Source of the DNA: an uncultured Prevotella sp.
Lineage (GTDB): Bacteria > Bacteroidota > Bacteroidia > Bacteroidales > Bacteroidaceae
DNA length: 64,000 nt
Assembly (NCBI GenBank): GCA_905234265.1
Contig: CAJOHJ010000005.1
Location: 94,281-158,280 of the forward strand
Direction: 5' to 3'
The stretch's first letter is position 1; every line of letters starts with the position of its first letter. Below are positions 42,817 through 50,149 of the stretch, one piece after another. The position numbers were made by a program, and so were the translations under genes. The notes below the pieces were generated by a model. The model was not told the origin of the DNA and did not search any database. It was given only the letters and a program-made list of their open reading frames with translations.

Positions 42817-45423
42817 TCAGCTTCTGCTAACCTGCTGTCCTGTCTTCGAGAGCGTCATGTCTACGAAGCGGGCATTGCCGTTTGGCCTGTTCTCTGTCAG
42901 CACCTGCTTGATGCGTGCCGCAGCTACGGGGTCTTTTGCCACCATGTACAAGTAGCCTCCGCCGCCTGCTCCCGGCAGTTTGTAGCCTAAGCAGTAGTCG
43001 TTGACTTGGGCTATGATGTCCTGCACGGCTGTGGGGTTTGTTCCGCTGTCGATTGCCTGGTTCTGGTCCCATGTGCGCTTCACCAGGCGTCCCATGGCTG
43101 CAAAGTCCTGCCGCTGTATGGCGTCGAACATGTCGTAGGCGTTGGCTTTCATGTCGCGCAGCTGCTGTAGCTGGTGTCCGTTGTTCAGGAACATGCGCCT
43201 GACGATTTCTGCCAGAATCTTCTTTGCCGTCCGCGTAATGCCTGTATAGTATAGCAGGTGGCACTGCTGATATTCCGGCTGTGTGAACACTGCATCCGGC
43301 AGCCAGCGCACCTGCGGCGTCTGCATGAAGCCCTTTCCCGTTTCTAACAGCTTGGCTCCTGCCAGTACTCCGCCAAACTGGTCCTGCCATCCGCCGCCAG
43401 TAGTGAGCAGTTGCTCAAGGAGAAGTGTCTGATGCCCTATGACGCTCTTGTCCCATGCCAGAGAGCAGAAATCGTTGAGCGCTCCCAGCACCGTAGCTGC
43501 CAGAATGCTGCTGGTGCCGAGTCCACTGCCGGCAGGGATTGCCGACAGCAACGTCAGCTCAATGCCAGAGCCGAAGCTCTCAAGCTGAGCGCGCAGGGTG
43601 GGGTAGCGGCTGGCGGAGAATTGCGGCAGGAAGCCTGCCAGTGCAAGCGCAGCCTTGGGAATGGAGAACGGAGACCCTACCTTATTATATTCTGCCAGCT
43701 GTTCGAATGTCTCTATCACCTCCGTAGCTCCAAGGTCTATGCTTCTCAACACTATGTGTGGCTGCTGGCACGGCTTTACAAACGCCTGCAACGGAGGCTG
43801 TCCGTTAAGCTCGATGGCAATGTTAACCACCGAACCGCCTTCCATAAGACAATATGGCGGCGTGTCGGTCCATCCGCCGGCAAGGTCGATGCGCACCGGT
43901 GAGCGGCTCCACACAATCTGGTCTGCTGATACCGACAGCTGAGGCTCTGTGCGCTTTGCCTGTCCAATAGTCGACGGCGTGTTGCATAGCCCCTCGCGAA
44001 GCAGAGAGAATGCCGTTGTGTCATCGCCGCGGAACATGGCGTCGTGGATGCGTGTCATCAGCGGCGCATCGTCGCCCAGCGGCGCAGGCATGGGCAAATG
44101 GAAATCGTGGAACTCTCTGGCGGCATCGTCAAGGTCTAACTGATAGAAGACTGAGTGCTTCCAGTTGGCAGCCAGTGCAGGCCAGTTCGCCTGACGGAAC
44201 TTCCTGCGCTGGTCGAAGAGGCGGCGCAGGTTGGCACGCTCGGCGAGTGCGTTGCTGTCGACAGGCTCGTCAATCATGTAGCGTCGCACTTCGTAGTCGC
44301 TGTCGCCCACAGGCGTCACGTCGATGCATTCGCCGGGCTGCAGGCTGATTTCCCAGTCGTTCTCTGGCACGCCGGTCACTATGTTGTCGTGTGTAAGCGT
44401 CCATCGCGGACCTATAAAGCTGTTTTCCACCCAGATGTTGTAGTTCTGGTCGGTAAATTTGTATTTGCTGATGGTGTTCTGCGTAAATATCGACGGCTGC
44501 GGTTTCACGTCGTGGTGCATGATGTCGCGCTGGTCGCCTACGATGTTCTGTATTGCCAGCGTCGAGGAAATCATTTCCTTCGACGTGCCGAAGTGGTAGA
44601 ACTGTCCGCCCGGCAGCGGCACTATGGCTACAGTCAGCTGGCTCACTTCGTCGTCAGGAGCCGTCGGGTCGGTGCCAAGCGCACAGCCGAACTCAGAGTA
44701 GAGGTCGTACTCTTTTAAAGCAAACTCTCCATTTTCCGTTCTGCGCTCTCCATTTGTGCTGCGCTTCATGAGCAGTCGGACAGCCTTGTCGCTGAGCAGC
44801 CAGATGCCGATGTCGGTCAGATAGAAGTGGCTGCGTCCCATTTCGGCCAGTGTTGCCACCGACGGTTTCTGCAGCATTTTCTGCAGAACGTTTGGCGTCC
44901 GTCTGTCGCTGACGAAGACTCCGTGGTTCTTGGCAATCGACGCGTCAAGCCACAGGCCGTAGCACACCACGTCGGCATCAGGCACCTGCCCGATGCGCTC
45001 AGAGGTGCGGATGTACACATCGCCGCTGACGATCATCGTGTTCAGCCGCTTGGGAGCCTGCTGCATGATGCGTTCGTAGAGAGGCAGTTGCAGGTCGAGC
45101 AGAGTCTGCGAGAGCCGTTGGCCGCGCTCCCAGCGGAACACGGGTATTGGGGTCAGAATCTTGCTGCTTACGGCATACGATGGCAGTCGGCGGCTCTGCC
45201 CTCCGGCATGTATGATGATGCGCCGCTCCGATGCCAGCCAGCTGTCGAAGTCGGCTCCGCCCTCTGCCTTCCAGGCCTGGCCGAGCAGCCATGTTGTGCC
45301 TCCCCCTGAGCCTAAGCGGTGGCCGATGGGGTCGCAGGTGCAGAAATACTCGTTGTCGGACAGGCCGGTAACGTCGTGGAAACATTCTACAAGATTTGGT
45401 GGTACCGAAAGCAGTTTCTTCAT
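42817..45423 (-). CDS. fkp: Bifunctional L-fucokinase / GDP-L-fucose pyrophosphorylase
   Basis: 868 residues. The N-terminal half is the nucleotidyltransferase (HAGGQSRRLPSYAVSSK, the GDP-sugar binding loop; VENSFIGPRWTLTHDN in the left-handed helix). The C-terminal half is a GHMP kinase (RIDLAGGWTDTPPYC; ATP loop PAGSGLGTSS; GGGWQDQFGG; LPGAGGGGY). Makes GDP-fucose from salvaged L-fucose for surface glycans, as established for Bacteroides Fkp. A 36-bp GA-rich element inserts NGERRTENGEF near residue 225. Cytoplasmic. Confidence 0.94.
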   Translation of the reverse strand: MKKLLSVPPNLVECFHDVTGLSDNEYFCTCDPIGHRLGSGGGTTWLLGQAWKAEGGADFDSWLASERRIIIHAGGQSRRLPSYAVSSKILTPIPVFRWERGQRLSQTLLDLQLPLYERIMQQAPKRLNTMIVSGDVYIRTSERIGQVPDADVVCYGLWLDASIAKNHGVFVSDRRTPNVLQKMLQKPSVATLAEMGRSHFYLTDIGIWLLSDKAVRLLMKRSTNGERRTENGEFALKEYDLYSEFGCALGTDPTAPDDEVSQLTVAIVPLPGGQFYHFGTSKEMISSTLAIQNIVGDQRDIMHHDVKPQPSIFTQNTISKYKFTDQNYNIWVENSFIGPRWTLTHDNIVTGVPENDWEISLQPGECIDVTPVGDSDYEVRRYMIDEPVDSNALAERANLRRLFDQRRKFRQANWPALAANWKHSVFYQLDLDDAAREFHDFHLPMPAPLGDDAPLMTRIHDAMFRGDDTTAFSLLREGLCNTPSTIGQAKRTEPQLSVSADQIVWSRSPVRIDLAGGWTDTPPYCLMEGGSVVNIAIELNGQPPLQAFVKPCQQPHIVLRSIDLGATEVIETFEQLAEYNKVGSPFSIPKAALALAGFLPQFSASRYPTLRAQLESFGSGIELTLLSAIPAGSGLGTSSILAATVLGALNDFCSLAWDKSVIGHQTLLLEQLLTTGGGWQDQFGGVLAGAKLLETGKGFMQTPQVRWLPDAVFTQPEYQQCHLLYYTGITRTAKKILAEIVRRMFLNNGHQLQQLRDMKANAYDMFDAIQRQDFAAMGRLVKRTWDQNQAIDSGTNPTAVQDIIAQVNDYCLGYKLPGAGGGGYLYMVAKDPVAAARIKQVLTENRPNGNARFVDMTLSKTGQQVSRS
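44720..44755. repeat. 36-bp GA-rich element, copy 2 (in fkp)
   Basis: Starts GCAAACTCTCCATTTTCCGT on the plus strand; 31 of 36 bases equal the copy at 29148-29183 in the methyltransferase fusion. The coding frame is the same in both genes. Confidence 0.85.
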
Positions 45424-45468
45424 ATTCTTCAGTTATGTTTTTTCGCTTGTTACTTCAGTTGAGGCTTT

Positions 45469-45527
45469 GCTCTTCACTTGCCGCAGCTTGCTCATCACTT
45501 GCCGCAAATAGCTCATCACTTGCCGCT
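45469..45527. repeat. Three 21-bp tandem repeats between fkp and the next gene
   Basis: GCTCWTCACTTGCCGC starts at 45469, 45490 and 45511 (period 21). The last copy runs into the stop codon and final codons of the 883-residue gene. Confidence 0.8.
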
Positions 45528-48167
45528 GTTCTTCAGCATGTACTTTTCTCCGTCCCAGACGAAGAGCCAGGCATCGTCAACAAGAATGTGCGGCATGTAG
45601 TCGTTCTCAGGATTTTTTATGAATGTGAATTTCTCGCCGCCGTAGATGCTTTCAATACTTTCCATGGCCTCGTCAGTGAGTTTCCACTCATCGCCGGAGA
45701 AGCTGGCAATGCTCATGAGCTTGCCGAACTTCATTGCGTGGCTGTCGTCGTGGTGGAATTCCAACCGTTCTGTTCTGCCGTTGCCGTTAGTGTCGATATA
45801 GATGCTTTTGTTCTCGCTTTCCCCACGGTCGCCGAACATCTGCTGTCGGGTTACGTTGCAGACAATCTCCCCGACGTTTGGCACTTTCTGGTCCTGCAGG
45901 CTGATGGCATGGTCTTCGTAGGTGTAGATGTCGGTGCGCAATCCAATAGTGATGCGGAACACCGTCTTGCCTTTCTCTTCCTTGACGGCAATCTCCGGTT
46001 CCTCAGACTCATAGTCGAAACCCTCGGCCTTGAGAAACTGCTGGCTACTCTTGTCGAAGTAGACGATGTATGGCGGAAGGATATAATTGCCGCCGCCCCA
46101 TTCGTATACGAGGGCTTCCTTTTCGCCGTCGCCGTCAAAGTCGCCTTGCGCAAGAATTCGCAGTTCCTGTGCCGTTCCGGAAATTTCCGTTGCGCGTCGC
46201 TCGCCGTCAGCTTCGGCAAACAGCTCAAGGCCGTCTTCCGCATTGTCGACGACGAATGAGAAACCGGTGAATTCCTTCTTGTCCTCAACTAATTCCGCTG
46301 CCGCAGCTGCAGAAACAGCAGCCTTGTCGTAAAGGAATGTGAACAGCCGCTCTTTGTCTACCTCAGGGAAATAGTAGGAAACCTCCTGCATCGTAGATTC
46401 GCTGGTGGGAATCGAGTTGAATATCTGCTCGGCGTTAGCCTGTCCCACCTTCTCCTCTATGGCTATGGTGCGTGCGTCAAGCACTTCGTCGCGCATCAGA
46501 GTCTCGCCATAGAAAAGGATTTTCATGCCGTCAACGTCTTCCACCTGGCATGAGTATTGCCATCCCGGACGTGCCTGTGTGGTGATATGCTTGGTCAGTG
46601 GGTTGATGAGCATGCCTTTGTAGAGAACGGCAGTGTTGAGCGACTCGCCGTACATGTCAGACTGTACGCTGATGAAGCAGATGTTCTTCATCTTGCCCTC
46701 TGTCTGCAGTCCGAAGGTGGCTGTCCCCCAGTCGTATGTCGTCATTTTCTGCAGCAGTTCGGCAGTGATTGGCTCCGGCTTCACTTCGCGGCACATAGAC
46801 TTTATGACGTAGCACTCCTGGATGCCTATCTCGTTGTCGGATACCTGAATCTTGTACCAGTCGCCCTCTTCGGCGATGACGGGTACTATCACATCTTCGT
46901 TAAGTCTCCATGGGAACGATGTATAGCCCTTCTTGTCGGGCATGTCGCTCCATTTGAAATATCTTTCCACCATGTCCGACTCAATGTCTTCCATCATTAC
47001 TGCCAGCTGTGGGCTGTCGGCATTGGCTTCCTTGAACAGGGCCACGCCATTTTCGGTGCAGACCACGAATTTCTCCCATTTGGGCTCTTCTACTGGCATC
47101 AGGTCGTTACCGCCCTTGTTGCCTGCCAGCAGCGAATATGCTCCCCAGCCCACCAGCAGTGCTGCAATGGCCGCACCGGCATAGGTCAGCGGCTTTTTGT
47201 AGTCCTCGACCATCTGCGACAGCGAACTCATGCCTGCCGGCTGGCTGCTTTCGCCAGCAATCTCAGCGCTGTTGCCAGCAGACTCTTGAATATTGTGGGA
47301 ATTATCCTTGATGCCGTCCGACAGCTGCTTCTGCGAGCCTTCAGAGACGCTTGTGGCGTCGGCATTGTCGGCGGTCATTATCCTGTACCATCCAATTATC
47401 GGCCACCAGTAGGCGCAGAACATTGCGCACAGGGCAGTAATGCCTGTAACAATCAAGACGAATATTGCCATTCCGGCAGCCATTTTTATATTGCCTTCAA
47501 GGGTTGACATAGACCCCTTGGAGGAAAGCATAAAGAAGAAGATAGCCCCTACGACAGCCAGTGCCAGTGCGGTAATCAGCGGCAGCCAGCGCAGGCGTAT
47601 CTCACAGACGGCGGCAAAGCGCAGGTTGCGTGCGCCGCGCTGCGCCCTTGCATTGAAGTCGTCGGCCACCATCAGTCTGCCAAAGGCACCCTTCAGCTTG
47701 TAGAAGCATATCAGTGACAGCACCCATACGACGATGCCGAAGAACGTGCCGGCCGCAGGAATTATGCTGAATACCCCGAAGACAATGTCGAGCAGGTAGA
47801 CCACAGCCAGTGCAATGGTGAATGTCCTTACTTTCCGCACCATGTCAGCCGTAGAGTCCTCTTTCTGGATTGACGCAAACGATGTCAGTCCCCACAGGTA
47901 GCCGATGTAGCCAATGATTACCAGTCCTTTCGACGACAGTCCCCACGTCAGAAGGTTTTCCATAATGTTCTGCGGCAGCGGACTGCCGCCCATGGGTCCC
48001 ATGAGGCCTCCGACGAATTCGGCAGCCGTTGATGCCATTTTCACAAAGTATGAAACATAGTCATAGACGGTGCTGATGACGCCTGAAAGGGCAATGATGA
48101 TTACGCTCCAGAAGATTTTCCTCGTGGCACTTTTCCACTCTAATGCAGAATAGCTGTTGTCTTCCAT
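45516..48167 (-). CDS. Large uncharacterised membrane protein with SH3-like and EF-hand-like repeats
   Basis: 883 residues. Six hydrophobic helices fall in the first ~265 residues (e.g. IFWSVIIIALSGVISTVYDY, FTIALAVVYLLDIVFGVFSI), then a Ser/Asn-rich linker and a seventh helix (~330-350, TYAGAAIAALLVGWGAYSLL). The remaining ~530 residues are probably extracytoplasmic: an SH3-like segment (VCTENGVALFKEANADSPQL, PVIAEEGDWYKIQV), then two calcium-loop-like motifs, GDFDGDGEKEALVYEW and IDTNGNGRTERLEFH, as in FG-GAP/VCBS proteins. No family recognised. 46 bases downstream of a NUDIX gene. Confidence 0.75.
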   Translation of the reverse strand: MEDNSYSALEWKSATRKIFWSVIIIALSGVISTVYDYVSYFVKMASTAAEFVGGLMGPMGGSPLPQNIMENLLTWGLSSKGLVIIGYIGYLWGLTSFASIQKEDSTADMVRKVRTFTIALAVVYLLDIVFGVFSIIPAAGTFFGIVVWVLSLICFYKLKGAFGRLMVADDFNARAQRGARNLRFAAVCEIRLRWLPLITALALAVVGAIFFFMLSSKGSMSTLEGNIKMAAGMAIFVLIVTGITALCAMFCAYWWPIIGWYRIMTADNADATSVSEGSQKQLSDGIKDNSHNIQESAGNSAEIAGESSQPAGMSSLSQMVEDYKKPLTYAGAAIAALLVGWGAYSLLAGNKGGNDLMPVEEPKWEKFVVCTENGVALFKEANADSPQLAVMMEDIESDMVERYFKWSDMPDKKGYTSFPWRLNEDVIVPVIAEEGDWYKIQVSDNEIGIQECYVIKSMCREVKPEPITAELLQKMTTYDWGTATFGLQTEGKMKNICFISVQSDMYGESLNTAVLYKGMLINPLTKHITTQARPGWQYSCQVEDVDGMKILFYGETLMRDEVLDARTIAIEEKVGQANAEQIFNSIPTSESTMQEVSYYFPEVDKERLFTFLYDKAAVSAAAAAELVEDKKEFTGFSFVVDNAEDGLELFAEADGERRATEISGTAQELRILAQGDFDGDGEKEALVYEWGGGNYILPPYIVYFDKSSQQFLKAEGFDYESEEPEIAVKEEKGKTVFRITIGLRTDIYTYEDHAISLQDQKVPNVGEIVCNVTRQQMFGDRGESENKSIYIDTNGNGRTERLEFHHDDSHAMKFGKLMSIASFSGDEWKLTDEAMESIESIYGGEKFTFIKNPENDYMPHILVDDAWLFVWDGEKYMLKNSGK

Positions 48168-48213
48168 GATGTTCTGTAGATTTGTTTGTATTGTTATAAG
48201 TCTTCAGTTATTC

Positions 48214-48768
48214 TCAGTTGTTGCCGCCAAGTATCTGGTCCTTGTCTGCAAGAAATCTTATCACCGCATTGCGTATGCTCGTCAGTCCGAACTCCTCAGG
48301 GCGTATGTCGGCAATGTGCATCCATATTGCCTCTGCAGCGTCGTCGCTGGCAGCTATGGGTGTGCTGTCGCAGTGGACGCGCACCAGATAGTCCATGTCC
48401 AGAGTGTGTACGCCCATGCCGCTGTATTGGTAGACGTTTGGCGACGAAAAGCAGTACTTGATGTCTTCCGGCGTGACCTCCAGCCCAGTCTCCTCCTTGA
48501 TTTCACGGCACATGCCTTCCTCGACGGTCTCCAGCATGTCGCAGAAGCCGCCGGGCAGGTCGAGCGTACCCTTGGCAGGCTCCTTGGCGCGGCGCACGAC
48601 AAGCATGTCGCCTGCGTCGTTGACAATGAAGGCAGCCGTTGCCGAGCAAGGGTTGGCGTAGTAGGCGAATCCGCAGTCGGCACACCGCTTGCTCTTGAAG
48701 TTGTTGACCTCAAAGCGTGTGCTGCCGCAGACTGGGCAGAATTTGAATTTCTCTAAGGGATGTTCCAT
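48214..48768 (-). CDS. NUDIX hydrolase with an N-terminal zinc ribbon
   Basis: 184 residues. Zinc ribbon CPVCGSTRFEVNN...CADCG (~11-33), then a NUDIX domain whose box GGFCDMLETVEEGMCREIKE continues to EETGL, matching Gx5Ex7REUxEExGU. Resembles NudC/YfcD-like pyrophosphohydrolases; the substrate (NADH, ADP-ribose or another nucleotide) cannot be decided. Cytoplasmic. Between two minus-strand genes, likely co-transcribed with the downstream membrane protein. Confidence 0.88.
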   Translation of the reverse strand: MEHPLEKFKFCPVCGSTRFEVNNFKSKRCADCGFAYYANPCSATAAFIVNDAGDMLVVRRAKEPAKGTLDLPGGFCDMLETVEEGMCREIKEETGLEVTPEDIKYCFSSPNVYQYSGMGVHTLDMDYLVRVHCDSTPIAASDDAAEAIWMHIADIRPEEFGLTSIRNAVIRFLADKDQILGGNN

Positions 48769-48810
48769 AGTTCAATATGGTGATGCGCATTCTAACGTGC
48801 ATTTCCGCCG

Positions 48811-49953
48811 TCAGAGCAGTTTTCTGACGGCCTCCTCCAGGTTGCTGATCTGCTGCGAACGGCTCACAAGGTTGCTGCCGCGGTCGATGAGGAAGAATTC
48901 AGGCACGGCCTGCACGTTGTATACACGTACGTTTGTCGACGCCGGGCCTTGTGGGTCGCGGACGCTTATCCAGGGCAGAGCCTTCGTCTGCTGCTTCCAG
49001 AAATGCTCGTCGCCGTCGAGCGACACCTGGTAGATTTCCAGCCCCTGGGCGTGATACTTGTTGTAGAGTTCGCGCAGCAGCAGTATGCGTGCCGGCGACT
49101 CGTTGGTAGCAAACACGTGGAAGTCGAGCAGCACCACCTTTCCCTTCAGCTCGCTGAGGCTGCGCGGACGGCCGTTGTTGTCGTCCAGCAGAATGTCGAT
49201 GATGCCTGCTGCCTGCACCTTCGATGCGTCAATGCTGCGCGCCTGTTCGGCATTGACTATGCGCACGTTCTTCATGCCTTCCAGTGCTATGTTGTGCAGG
49301 TTCTTGCCGCGCTCAGCGTCAGGGTGATAGGTGTCCCAGCTGGTGGCTACGGCGGCAAACACCTTTATGTCGTCGGCATCGGTGCGCGGATTGAAGAGCA
49401 GCATGTTGCCCAGCGTCTGGAAGAGTGCGAAGTAGGCATACGCCTTTCCGGGGTTGGGGAAGATGTATTCCGTCTTCACCTCCTGCTTGTAGCTGCTGAT
49501 CATTGCCAGTATGCTGTCGTTGGCATCGTCGACGCTCAGGGCAGTGTTGCGGCCTACGGCCATTGCCCTCTGGCGCAGGTCCATGAGCTTGAGTGTCAGT
49601 TCCTTGATTTTCTGGCAGTTCTCCGAACCCTCTACCTCGTATGCCGTAGACATGTCTTGATAGTTGGCCTTCACGGTAATCGTCTCCGTGGAGTCGATGG
49701 ACAGCGACACCGACTGGTCGCCGATGCGCAGGCGGTAGAATTCGGGAGCCTCCGGCTGCTCGGCGGCAAAGCTGAAGCTGCCGGCGTCGTTCAGCCTGAC
49801 GGAGTCGAGGGCGGTGTTCTCGCTGATGCCGATGTTCTCGAGGTACAGCATGGAGTCGGCAGCACCGGTGATGCTGCCTTCGATGTGGAACTTTTTGCCG
49901 CCGCACGATGCCAGGGCCGCGGCGACGACTGCTATGGTCAGAAATTTCTTCAT
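48811..49953 (-). CDS. Thioredoxin-fold lipoprotein (TlpA/DUF4369 type) lacking CxxC
   Basis: 380 residues from the ATG at 49953. Lipobox in TIAVVAAALASC-GGKK. N-terminal DUF4369-like beta domain (~20-120), a helical region, then a thioredoxin-like domain (~245-380: LKGKVVLLDFHVFATNESPA, LEIYQVSLDGDEHFWKQQ, VPEFFLIDRGSNLV). In redox-active relatives the site reads WCxPC; here it is TNESPAR, so disulfide exchange is not expected. Anchored facing the periplasm. Transcribed from dispersed promoter element copy C. Confidence 0.85.
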   Translation of the reverse strand: MKKFLTIAVVAAALASCGGKKFHIEGSITGAADSMLYLENIGISENTALDSVRLNDAGSFSFAAEQPEAPEFYRLRIGDQSVSLSIDSTETITVKANYQDMSTAYEVEGSENCQKIKELTLKLMDLRQRAMAVGRNTALSVDDANDSILAMISSYKQEVKTEYIFPNPGKAYAYFALFQTLGNMLLFNPRTDADDIKVFAAVATSWDTYHPDAERGKNLHNIALEGMKNVRIVNAEQARSIDASKVQAAGIIDILLDDNNGRPRSLSELKGKVVLLDFHVFATNESPARILLLRELYNKYHAQGLEIYQVSLDGDEHFWKQQTKALPWISVRDPQGPASTNVRVYNVQAVPEFFLIDRGSNLVSRSQQISNLEEAVRKLL

Positions 49954-49997
49954 ATATGTAATTTTCATAAAAGTGTGCAATTCGCTGAGTTTTTATC

Positions 49998-50047
49998 GGC
50001 AAAGGTACGATTAAACAAGCGCAAAACAAAGAATAGAATTCTTTATT
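49998..50047 (-). promoter_or_regulatory. Dispersed promoter element, copy C
   Basis: Reverse strand TTTG (50030-50027), 19-base spacer, TACCTTTG (50007-50000). The core AAAGAATTCTATTCTTTG and TTTTGCGCTTGTTTAATCG matches copies A and B; the left part is more diverged. Drives the thioredoxin-fold lipoprotein gene. Confidence 0.75.
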
Positions 50048-50102
50048 TTATAAAAAAAAGTAAAAAATTTTGCTCACGCGTATACGAACATAAAAATTAT
50101 GC

Positions 50103-50110
50103 TATCTTTG
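50103..50110 (+). promoter_or_regulatory. -7 box of the second pectate lyase gene
   Basis: TATCTTTG 39 bases before the start codon fits the Bacteroidetes -7 consensus; no clear -33 TTTG was seen. Divergent from copy C. Confidence 0.45.
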
Positions 50111-50149
50111 CCGCCGTAAAGACATAAGAAACTAAAAACTTAGATAGCA

